A DNA stretch of 64,000 nucleotides from Streblospio benedicti (Eukaryota > Annelida > Polychaeta > Spionida > Spionidae), in contig CM032661.1 in the NCBI GenBank assembly GCA_019095985.1, positions 20,161,260-20,225,259 on the forward strand, read 5' to 3'. The position numbers and the translations under genes are program-made. Shown piece by piece: positions 1 through 12,500 of this stretch. The stretch's first letter is position 1, and each line of letters begins with the position of its first letter. Below the pieces are notes generated by a model that saw only the letters and a program-made list of their open reading frames with translations, did no database searches and was not told where the DNA came from.

Positions 1-360
1 CAAACACTGCTTTTCCTTCGTTAAGAAATACCCTTCATGTTTTCTTTATATTTACATCAATAGGCACACGTGCGTTTCTTTTATCACCACGTAAACATGA
101 AGCGGAAGCGAGTGTTTTCTTGAGAATAGAAATTGTGAGTACATGTATAAAACGATAGTGGGTCTAATGAGTATACTGTGTATGTATCTTGATTTTTGCT
201 TCTTGTATGGTGTATGTATTCTACTTATATGTCAGAAAAGTGCCTATGAGACTCGGAGTTTACCTGTCCGATCGCAATTTTCACTTGCTCCTGACATGTG
301 AATAGTACTTAACATAGAGCCCTGAAAGGTCACCTTGTCATAGTTGATTTTTTTTTTTAC

Positions 361-500
361 CTTTTTGTTGTGTTCATTGCTGCCATATTGCTGGCGCAGT
401 TTTTCACTCATTGTATGAAGTTCGCGGCCAAAGGTTAACATTTTTTCTATGGCAGCTTGGTTCCCACCACATAGTAGTCTCTTGTTGGCTTCAGCGGTAT
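361..500 (-). CDS. RANBP9/10: RANBP9/10 exon 9, start of CRA region
   Basis: The 140-nt exon has acceptor TTGTAG at 506-501 and donor AAAAAG|GTAAAA at 360. It encodes [20 protein letters not shown] then [20 protein letters not shown]. These align with human LCGGSQAA and the FGRELQAMSEQL block that opens the C-terminal CRA part. It joins exon 8 in frame across the junction codon GAT. The conserved continuation (AFSLLAYSDPW in vertebrates) is not found on this strand between 1 and 360, so it lies off the window. Confidence 0.93.
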
Positions 501-3500
501 CTACAAGTACATGCAAATGAACTCTTTTATGGATGATGCTGATGAACACACCCAAGACACTATTTGTAAGTACCGTGAATCTCGTTTTCGTGTGTAAACA
601 TTACCTTATATGTTCATAGGTTTGATAAAGTTTTACTATGAAGTTACACACAAAAATACAATTAATACGACAGTCTTTCATGCAAAAATAAATAATCTGC
701 AAGATTAAAGATATTTTTAGTTAAAGAAAGTTGACATTTACTTAAAAAACTAGATCAGCAAACGTTCAAGGAACGTATGAATTTCCCACAGGGGTGTGAA
801 TGACTTGCCATGAACAGACAGCGTGAGCATAACACGCCTAATAAATGTCAACCCATCTATAATGATTCCCATGATAAATTTTTTTCCAATTAAAAAAATA
901 CATATATCTTTTTAATTTTATCAAAGTGTAGCTATTGGTGGTTCACATATATTTCGGCATACAAGAAAGATGCAGTTTACTCATTTCTGAATCCTACCAC
1001 AGTAATAATGTATAGTTATCCAGAATCTGTTTTTCAACCTGTATATAGGTGTGCAACATGAATCTTCGACCATTATGATACCTTTGTTATTTTTATGTTT
1101 ATTTTTCAGGGATAAATCTGGGTGAAATACAGTGTGTGCCATTTTGGCACACTTGCTCAAGAAAAAGTGTCATTTTGCAAGATGGTGGCCAAACCTTAAA
1201 CGACTTGTGTGTGATTGTCTTAGAAAATTACTAATTACACATGTACTGGTAATTGATTTGGGGTATTGACCCAGGGAATGATATCACAACGTAGCCAAAT
1301 CAAATATAATGAAGATGAGAAATTTGAAAAACAAAACATAATTTAAAAAGTCATGAAATGTGTGTTCAACTTTAAAAGCCACAAGTACATCCAGTAATGA
1401 GCTGACATGTAAAAGACATGCATGTGTAACCCAATCTATTGTGCCAAATGGCACAGTAAGCTTAAAGTGATTGTGCCAATCAGAAAAACAATGTGCCTAT
1501 GGCGCAATGGCGCAGCCCAGAATTATCCCTGATTTTTATTACGGCAATTTTTCTTATAAAGAATACTGCATACTGTGTTGCCGTGACGTACATAGAAAAC
1601 ATGCAAGCGGGTCTCATGTACTGAATGTTGGATATGTAAAGCAAAAACGCAATATACTTTACTTTACTTTACTTTATCCTCTTCTGTCTTCGTAGGTCCT
1701 TGACCTCTTACAGATCAGTACAATTTTTGACATTACTGATCATAGCAAAATAACATGTTATAGCGTGGGAAATGGATGGTTTGAATTTAGAAATCTATTG
1801 AATAGTGGTGATTCTTCCATGCATCATCAAGCTTTGTCTTGAAGGCATTGACATATAATATACTAAAATATATGCGAGCAACCAGTAGCTCTAGATGTCA
1901 GAAAAAATTCGTCACATTTTCAAAAAATTTGGTGGGAAATCCCCCCAAAAAAACACTTGTGAGAAGGGGGGTGTCCCCCGCTCGCACTCACCCCCGCGGC
2001 ACCTAACGGCACCGCATACTCGGCATCGCCAAGTACATTGACACATCATCCTATACCATTTCACGTTTTGGCTGTCAAAAGCTTCGTCGTACAAGTCATT
2101 CGTTTGGGGTATAACGGCGGTACCATCATGTTTAAAACTAGATAACTATATCCGCATGAGGAATCATCATGCACAATTTATTTTAGTGTTACATTTTATT
2201 TTAAGAGAATATAAAGAAGTTTCATTTTGAGAGAATATTAATCTGCACTCACTGCGGCCATTTTTATGCGCATAGGAGTAAATGAACAAGAGCACCATAA
2301 GGGTCCTAATATCGCATGTGTATTAATTTGGCTTTAAAATTAAGTGAGAGGTGCCCTGGTGAATGATGAAACAGGTTCAGGAAGCACATTTAGTGTTAAA
2401 AATATAAGATCACCTCTCTATAGTTGTTAGCAGTTTCATAGGCAGGACGTTATGACCAATTTTTAAAATCATTTCTCAATGCTGGGGAGGGTACCCCCCG
2501 TTTTTTATTTTTTAAGGCCGAGGGCCTACCCCCCAGCAGTGTTCAATCTAGGCTGCGCCATTGCGCTTTTGGCCGCTTAACATACCAAATGGCGCAATCC
2601 CAATCGTACCATGGGCCCGTCGGGCGCACTATGAATATTTTGCCAAATTTTTGTAACATTTTTAATAAGATATTCGCCAAAGAAAACGAGTTTCCCGTCA
2701 CGTTTGCATTTATGCCATGGGCGCGGCCATATTTGTTTACATTCAGAGCGCCACCTACCGGCAATCCACTGAAATAATTTCAACTAGTTCACGCCGGTAG
2801 CATGGAAAAACGTGTCTGCGCTCTGCTGTATTTGCGTTGTGATGAATGCATCTTGCGGCGGGTACTAGTACCAAAATGGCTACCATAACATGATAAGGAA
2901 ACAGATGTCAATGTGTTGAAATTTCTTGTTATATGCTTAAGATATTAAAGTAGCATTAAAATGAATTATGTACGATCATTCCTATTGAGGTTTTACATAA
3001 AGTTATCTATTTTTAATCCCGATGACACTGCTTCTAAATACCATTTGACGGACTTATTTGATGATGAAACCTCGGAGGATGAAAACTGTGACAGGAATAG
3101 GATCTAACATGGGTTAAATAAAAAATGCTTGTCTACTCCAATGATGAAAAAATACCAAGAAATATAGTAATAACTTTATCAATTCTTGTCAGATTTCGGT
3201 ATTACCCCCACACACCCATGTCATAATGCAGTAAGCATCCTGTGTACTTTTTGGGTTGTTTTTTTTTTACTTGGGCCCCCTCATTTTTAAAATGGCCCTC
3301 TATTTGAAGGTCAATGGGCCCGTAGGGCCCCCTCCAATGCAAAGCTAGATTGAACACTGCCCCAGACGCTCCCCGGGCACTCTCAACTAAACCCAACTCC
3401 TGTGGGGCAAAGCCACCCACACACCCCAAAATATAAGATCACCTCTCTATAGTTGATAGCAGTATTATAGGCAGGAGGGCGTTATGCTAATAAAATATAA

Positions 3501-6500
3501 AATATAAGACCACCTCTCTATAGTTGATAGCAGTATTATAGGCAGGAGGGCGTTATGACCATTTTTTTAAATTATTTCTCAATGTTATTATGGGGTGGGT
3601 ATCCCCCGAACCCCCCGTTTTTTATTTTATAAGGCAGAGGGCCTACGCCCCCAGACGCTCCCCGGGCACTTTCAACTAAACCCAACTCCTGGGGGGCAAA
3701 GCCTACCGGGTGTTACACGTTTTATATTGGGTCGCCCCGTGTATATCTTCCCATTGTAAGGTTAAAATCCTGCCAATCAATAAAACCCATACGAGATTCA
3801 GAGAATGACGTACTGCTTACCCAGAAGTGGATTGCATCATAACCAGTGAACCGGTTAAAACTAGTAATCTGCTTCAGATCTTTCGAAATTGTTTACATTT
3901 TTCACTAACTTTGCCAGATAATATCTTCTAAACTAAAAGTGGGACATATATGAAACTTGAAATATATAAAGATTGATTTCTAACAAAATTGGTCCACGGG
4001 TTTTCCCATTCGAGATTCAATGGTCTGACAGAACCAAATCAATTTTAAACCAACTCCTTTTTATAATTTGAAAAAAGGTCGCCGATAAATCTGCTAATAA
4101 AACACATGTAAATAAGTTTCTAAGTTTGCAAGAGTAATGGAATGCTAGAATAGAGGTTGGTTAATGATTCTGTCATAATTTCCGATACTGTCACTGTGCC
4201 TATGCATTGTATTTTGATGGAGAAAATCGTACAATTTGTAAACAATGGAAACCTGTCAAAATCGGCTGAAAACTGCCATTAGAGTTACGTTTGACGTACG
4301 ATTTTAAACTTATAATGGAGTAAATGGGGCTGCCCAAAATTGGACATTAAGAGGTGTGTCAGAAGAGCATCCTCACACAATGCATACCCAGTCAAAAACA
4401 ATCATTTCCCCCAGGGAACCTGTGGGAAATAATAAGTTAGAACCTGCAAATTGATGTACAGTGTTTACCTATTTTGAGATGCGCGGAAAATGAACTGCAA
4501 ACGCGGTGTGTACGGTATTTACCCCTGTGCTTAGAATAGTATCATAATCCAAAGCAGCTAAATGTTTATATATAGGTTACACGGCTGAACCATTATGCGC
4601 ATATCAGTAAACACCGTCGATGGGGCTTAAAAGTCCGCATAACAAAACTGTTAAACACCGTACATCGATTCGAAGGTTCCATCGCTATCTGTCGCCAAAC
4701 TACTGTCCATATCTATTCAAATTCAATGTTGTGATAAACATATTGTATGTATGTTTAGGTGTGATAATTAATTGTGTGCTTTGATTGTTCAGGAAAATGC
4801 TTCCAAATCTATCAGCATATAAGGTAATGTTTACATTCAAAAACAAGATTCACAGTACTTACAACAGTGTCCGGGGGTGAGGTGGGTGAGATGAAGCAAA
4901 ATCTTAAGTCATCAATTACAATCAGACCACCTTAGCTAGTGCCGTGTCCTCCCCCCGGGGGTGGCGGTCACGTGACCAGCATCTGTTTTGGGTAGGTAAC
5001 TAGGTATGCCCCACAGTGAGTTCAAAATGGGAGGTCTTATATTTTTGTAAAATGGGGGGTCTTAGGTCTTACCGGTAAATATGGTTTATGCCAGAATAAC
5101 CCCCACCCCCCAGGTATCAACTCTATCTTGCACCAGTTAAAAGTCTAAGGGATTATGCAACTATGCAACGCTAATTTCTCATTTGCTCGAGTTATGTTGG
5201 TTATTGCCTGGACAAGATGTGATATTTTGCTCGAAGTAGGCAAGTTTATCGAATTCAGAGGTTCAAAATAAGCAAGTCTTTTTTCACAATTATAAATACT
5301 AAGTTTGAAGGGAAATCAAAATGAGTTCTACTTTAAATATGCGAGCTTGAGTAAATCGGGTTCGACTGTACACAGAAAATAGCGCAAAAACAAAATACAG
5401 AAATATACCTATCTACACAAAGATAAAAAGTTCAGTAAAAACAGTACAGATAAAGGAAATCTCACCCATATCATCATCTCTCTCTGCCTGGTCTCCATAT
5501 TCACTATTTCCGTTCATTGCTGAGCCGTTTGAAACACCATTACTGTGGTTTGCCTGAGTTTCTTCATCCTCATCCCCTGAATCACACGTGTCCATATCAA
5601 CATCGGAGGAATCCTCCGTTTTGCGGTTTGCCGCAGATTGTGAGGCAGAGCCATTCATGACTGAATTCACTTTGTTCATAACGTCTTCAACATTGGCCCC
5701 AGCATCTCCGGCACCATTGGGCGTGCTATTGCTTGAGCTCTGGGACGTGGAAGAGGAAGATGTTGACGGTGACAATGGTGGCTTGTCAGCAGTTGGCACT
5801 GAGTTGTTTGCAATGATGTGGCTCCTGCTGCTTTGGTGGAGCGGACTCACATTAGGCGAAGATCGACTGGAACTGTTAGGTGAGCAGGGACTTCTCATGG
5901 AGGGACCTCGAACTTCGGAGTCCGTGCCGTTCACCATTTCAATGAACTGTCGGCATTTGAGCATAAACAGGAGATTGGGGTTGCGCTCGAGAAGCCCTGG
6001 ATACAGTTGGTGAACAGATTCTATGGCCTCACCAATCCGGCCTGCTAACACTAACCTTTGAATACCTATAAAATTCATAAGTAGCATAATTAGCTAGTGA
6101 AAAGGCTGGCAGTGGCATATAGCCCTATAGACTTGTATTAGAAAGGCTGAGTAGAAAGGATTCTTTATGTTCATAAAATGTACAGCAGAACCTCCAATTA
6201 AGACCACCTCTATAATAAGACCACTTTTCACAGTCCCAAACATTCATAAGCTAAAATGAACTTCTGCATAGAGACCACCTCTCTATTGAGACCACCTAAC
6301 ACTGGTCCCAAAGGTGGTCCTAATAGAGAGGTTCTACTATAGTTGAAAGTTCTTCTTACTTTGTCTGTTTTTTATAGACGCCAATTCCTCATCTATTGAT
6401 TGTCCTGTACTTCGGGCAAATGATTCTGCAGTAGAACTATATCCGTGGTGTACCAGGTAGGTGGACACGATCCTAAGTGACAAATGACAATAAAATATAA

Positions 6501-9500
6501 ATTCTATGGATAACTATTAGGAAATCATTGGCAATATAACAGTGAGTGCTCCCACCCCTTCTCTAAAAGAAGTTGTTGAAAGATTGTCATTGAGAACTTT
6601 GTTTTTTTTAATAAGAATTATCTTACTACTGTACCTTATCACATACAACTGTAGGAAATATCAAAAGTATGTTCAGAAAAAAATAATACATCACTCAAAT
6701 CCTGAAGCTATTAAATGTTATTTGTATAGCTTCTAATCAATCCACAATTTGAGTGTGTGACCTGACAGCCCAATCTACATCATAACTCTCGACTCCAAGC
6801 CATGTATAATCATTAATTTTATTCATGTCTTGTCTACAGAAATAAAAGGGGTGCAGTGGGATCAAAGACAAGTTGAATCCTGACTGGTGCCGATGTCAGG
6901 GTGAATGATAACAGCATCGCTTGTCAAAAAAAAAAAAAAAAGAAAATCACCAATTATGATGCAACATATTACAAAAAATGCGCCAATCGTTATTATTCTG
7001 CACAAGTTACAACCCACTGTTCTCATCAAGTTTCATCATCAGTTGTGAAAATGCGTTAAAAGCGCAAAAACGAGCTCCAAAATCATCCCCGCTAACCACT
7101 TCTTGCTCATTTCTGTATTCCAGATCCCCCAATCTTTTAATTTTAGAGGTCAAAATCTGTATTCCGTGGCAGTACTGCAATAGGTCTAAACAAATATTCA
7201 GCGTAATAAGAAATCCCAAAGAACAAAATTTTCTCTTTATATGTATTTCTGTTGTAATGTAACATTTACAATGCAACAATTTTTCAAGGCTTTACACTAA
7301 TCACTGGCACAAATATTGTTGGGATGTAATTTCTATGTTTATAATTTAATAGGAATCAATCATGAAAATACCACAAAATGGTGAAATCAGTACATATACT
7401 GTATACGACCATCCAAGCGCCCACCCCCGTGTAACAGCCCTCCCCCCTCTTTTTCCTGAATGTCCTTAAGCGCCCCCCTCCCCCCCCCTCCCCCCCAAAA
7501 AAATAATAAAAATAGATAAATAAACCCAAACTTTTGAACACATATGAAGAAATAAAGATATTGTTTACTACTTCCTCCTGTTGTTTTAATTATTGCATCA
7601 CCATGTAGTACATATTTCACCCACGGCCGTTTTTAAAATCATGCAGTAATTTATTTAGACCCCCTTTGCCATTCACAAGGCACACAACAAATCCATGTGC
7701 ACACATCAATTATTATTCACCCACAAGAATTGCAAACCCATTAAACAGATTATAAGGGTAATGGTATGCATATCACCTTTCTACCTTTCTTCATGTCAAA
7801 TAAAATATTATTGCATGATGATGAACACACGTGTTTCATATCCATGTTGCAGCTCTTATAACTAGCATTTGCTTCCACTGCAGACATAATTTTAGTTCAC
7901 TCTGTACACAATTTTTCATGACGTCATGGGTTTTACCCACTTAGAAAACGAAAGCGAACTTGTAAACAGGTTTAACAGATGTGGGTTTTTTTCACCTCCC
8001 GCGTAACAGCCCTCCCGTGTAACAGCTCTCCCATGTAACCGCCCACCCCCGATTTTGAGAAAATTTCGATCTAACCGCCCTGGGCGCTTCGATGGTCGTA
8101 TACGGTAGTTTGAAGGTAGTTCATATTTGGGTATTATGGGTGTGAAATCTTATGTGATACTCTTAAACGCATAAGAAGAAATGATCATGCTGCATTCAGT
8201 TGGATCTGCAAACTAAACGCCCAAGACTAAACGCCCAAGATGACATTGACACACAGTCTCTTGGGGATGCTTGATATATCGGTCGTTAAAGATGCTCTAA
8301 GCGTAAACAAACACAAATAAGATGCCTTGGTCGCAATTAGCGCAGCGTAGGATCCTGGATGCATTGCAAGAGTTAAATAACGTAATGTTGAAAAGTTGTA
8401 AGCATCAGGCTTGGCCCAAATTGACGTGGGATGAGGACCATGAGGTGATGACGAGAGATAGAGAGTTGCAAGGTATGTGTGTAATACTAAGCCTCTTAAA
8501 CCGCATAGCATGGAGGGGATGGTTGAGGTCACGACTGGGTAGCCAGGCCACACACCCTAATTGAGGAGTAATTCAAGCCTGTATAATATTAACTTGGTAA
8601 ATCCTAGTAACAGAAATTGAAAGTTTTTTTGTAATTTGTATTTCAATTTAATGATAGTACAGTACTAACTGGCAAGTGTGAGATCAACAAGCAAATTGCC
8701 AGCAATGATTTTAACCCTGCAAATTCAAGATAACTAGACGCTCTGCCTACCTTTGGAGCACAGAATGCCATTCTCCTTTGCGATTTTCTACAGGAAAGCG
8801 CTCAATGGTCTGTTGAGTTTTCAGCTTCCACTCCTGCTTTAGAAAACAGTGGCCCAATAAGCCATACCCATTAACATTTATGTACATTTTGGACATGGGG
8901 GTGATTATTCAAATCAAATCACAACATTTAGAAGATATCAATTTGCTGGAAAAAAAATTCATAAAAAATTTCATATCCTATCTAACCATAATAGGAATAC
9001 GTTGTATTCCTGACCATACATAGATTTCCTCAATCATAGCATGATAGGAGTTACTTCATATTAAAACTGTATTTTTAAGAACGATGAAAAAAGTCTAATT
9101 TGATGGGTCGAATATATGAAGATGCAATAACAAATCTGTCTTTACGTTATATATTTATAAATCCAACGAAAGAAACTTATCAGGTAAAGATTACATCAGG
9201 GAGTCAATATCACATGAATCAAGAAGAGAATAATACTATCTGTATTTTTCAATATAAATAGATACCCTCATATATTCTTCGATGTCGAACACAAATGGGG
9301 TGTAACCAAAATTAGCTTCCACTATTTCTCCTGGAGTCTGTAGACCAACAGTTGGATACAAATTTGGCTGAAATAAAACATCACAAATACATATTTTATT
9401 TATGTGATGAGCCCAAACAGATAATTTAATAGTATAAGTAAATGGAATTTATAGAAATAAAAGAACCTCCAATAATACAATCTGTATAAAGATACCATCA

Positions 9501-12500
9501 CAATTATGACTATTTTTCAAGGTCTTAAAAGTTGATAAATTGACAACCGCAAACCTCTACAAAGACCATCTTTTCATTGTCTTAAATTTCGTATTTTGAA
9601 ATTCAAGTGACACATAAAAACCATAACATACACTTACTGGTAGATCTCGGAATGCAATGCCCAAGTTAACACCATTTTTAGTGTAGAAGCATGTGTTTTC
9701 AATGAGATTGACGCAACAACCAATCACATCTCCTGTGCTGAATGTTGGACCATATGGTTGACCCGTTCCAGATGAGCAAAAGCTATGTCCATCGTCTCCA
9801 TGATACCCATATGAGTGCTTATCCCAGCCTGTGTATTATTTTAGGTAATTTATTAGCTTTGAGAAGGGAAAACAAAGGATTAAAGACAAAGTACATATCA
9901 ATAAAGAAAAACAAAATAGTTGTTCTTCCCTTCAATATTAGTAATGTAATGCCCTTACCTGGTAATCTATTAAGATTCACACCTTGGACCGACAACCCAA
10001 TTCCCATGTATCTGAAATTTATGAAAATATCTTAAATTATTAAATTAATAGACCATTCAGTATTATTCTTATCCTTAGTATATGTTGTATCTTCACATCT
10101 ATATCTTTCAAAAAGATTAGAAATGTATTTATACTTATTACTAAGTGTATGTATGTAAGATATAAAATCCATAGCATACCCATCACGACCTTTGCAGATA
10201 ATCTTTACTTCAAAGTAATAAATTCCGCATGATGCAGGGATGGGATATGTTGCTCTTATGCTTGCAGCATCTTTATGTGTTTTACCAAGGCCTGAAACGT
10301 CAGCTATTTTTTAAAAATTAAAAATGTATGAATATCAATTCTATTTAGATTTCTTATGGTTGATAGTGTGCTTTGTGAAGGGAAACTGTTGATAGTGTGC
10401 TTTGCAAATGGCGACTGAAATAGTTAGGCCAGACAGATTTGGGACCTCGAGTTTGAGACTCAGTCAACTTGTCTATAAAGATCAAGCTTGTCTGGGTATG
10501 GGTCTAAATTCTAGTTGACTTATACCCCTCTTCAGATAACATTGAAAGAAAATGCTCAGAAAAATAACATTTGTTCTGTAAAGCCTAGTATCAATGAACA
10601 ATGACTATTCCATTGCAAATGTAAGGAAAATATTTATATTCTCCACATTTGATAATTATTACACCTTTAAAAATATACTGTTCAAAATACTATGCTGTCT
10701 TGCTAACTAAAACACTTGGTCACATGATGTTGCATAATCGAATGATTTTCACCAGACGTACCGTGGATTTACGACAGACATCCTACTTAACATTGATGGG
10801 ATAGGTGATTTACGTGCTCCGTGAAGTTATTTGTCTCAGGAAAATCATTCGGATCATTCAGTTTACTTTTCTCGCCTTGACATGTTTTGTTGGGTTTATA
10901 CCGGCCTCTTATTGTTTGGTATCTAAATTGAGTCTACATACTTTAATTCGCTGTTTAAATGAAAGGAACTTTCAGAATACTAAGAAAACGTCATATTGCT
11001 TCTCTACAAGCAAACTTGTTAAGCCACTGAGCATAATCATTAACTGTTGGCCTTAATGAGCAAGGGAGACTACAACAATAGACAACACACCAGCAATGGC
11101 AAACTCCGTAAAACCACAGTTCCGCCTCTGCTACTAGACGGCGCTACAATCATCAGGGGTAAACGTGGCGCAATTCGCCTTATAATTGTACGGGATCCGA
11201 CCCAGAAAGTCCGACTTTTGCGGTGAATTTTCTGTAAGAAATACCCACCCATGTTATCCCAAACCGTCGTGTATCAATAACAAAGCCCTTAAGTATCTAT
11301 GCATCTGAGCATTGTTTCTCAAATATGTGTCATAATTAGAATAATTTAGTTTAAATAACAGACTTATCTGACCTGCTAATACACTTCCCGTCAATTTTAT
11401 GCTGTAGTACTCACGTTCGACGTTCGATCGTAAACAATGATACTCTAGAGCAGGTGGTTGTTTTTATTCAAATTTTTCAAATAATTTTTACTCAAAAGAA
11501 ATATGAAGCATAATACTACTACTACAGCATGCAAAAGTACATACTTTACCAGAAAACAATACCATATAAAGGGGTCACAACACGGATGAAGAAATATTGA
11601 TAGGTGTTTAGTTGATGCATAGAACTAGACTAACATACCCTCACTCGCTACACAAGAGCGTGTGACAAAAGCAGTGTCACAAAGTGGATGGTACGTCGAT
11701 TTCATGTAACTTATCTATGTCAAAAGTACGTACATCTAGCTCCGTGGCTTGGGTTTGAGACAAAAACAAAAGTTAAAAAATCTAGTCACGATTTTGCTCA
11801 GGTTTACATAGTAACCAAGGGGGAGGGGGGGGGGTCATTCAATTTTAATTGTTACAAAATGGGGGTCACTCAATTTAATGTCCGACACATTGAGATTTTA
11901 CGCACTTTTGACGCGAATTGAGAAAACTACAAGTATTTTAACAGGAATGACGTATCAATATATATGATTCATACCAAAACCAATTTATTCTTTTTAATGC
12001 AAGAATACATGCTAATCATTGTCTGGATCAGAAGCCTATTCAACTGCCATAACATTCAATCAACAAAATATGTATGGTTCCACTGTTGTAGAGTACACTT
12101 TTATTGTACAATTAGGTGTGTGTGTGGGGGGGGGGGGTCACTCAATTTATGTTTTTTTCAAGGGGGGGTTACTCAGTTTTTCATTTTCAGCAGTGTTGAT
12201 TCTAGGATTTTTCTCACCGGGGCCAACTCCCCCATGGATCATAAAAAATGGGGCCAGTTTTTGGGGGGATAAAAATTTGGGTAATCAGAACATACCATAT
12301 GTAACACACACGCCAAAATTTCCGTATCTTCCCGTTTAATATGTATTTTAACTTATACTTAAATAAGACTATTCTATAACACTGTTCTGTGTTTAGAATA
12401 GTTAATGGATCATAAAAATGTATATAAAAGTGTAATTAACTTGGTTTCAACAAGCCTCAATTATGCGTCATATCTTATTAGTTACAGTCTGTATAAATAT

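Larger units (their letters stand above)
501..5465 (-). other. RANBP9/10 intron 8, repeat-filled
   Basis: This 4,965-base intron has no supported coding exon. It holds a short ACTTT run near 1656-1677, a C-rich repeat copy at about 1912-2090, a tandemly arranged repeat at 2399-3710 with a hAT-like insertion, and G/C-run sequence near 4940-5120. The stretches 1-360, 561-1650 and 3720-4930 show nothing recognisable beyond AT-rich sequence. Confidence 0.7.
6473..8750 (-). other. RANBP9/10 intron 6
   Basis: A 2.3-kb intron. It holds a poly-A tract near 6926-6941, a 711-bp inverted-end element (7397-8107) and an unassigned plus-strand reading frame at 8322-8475. The rest (6480-7390) shows nothing recognisable. 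Confidence 0.7.

Noticed and set aside
3202-3429. 75-codon minus-strand frame
   Set aside because: It spans the right end of the hAT-like element and the host repeat, so it cannot be one gene.
5413-5465. Extension of RANBP9/10 exon 8 past its donor
   Set aside because: The extra residues read into intron; the GTGAGA donor at 5465 joins exon 9 in frame and restores the conserved CGGNQAA block.
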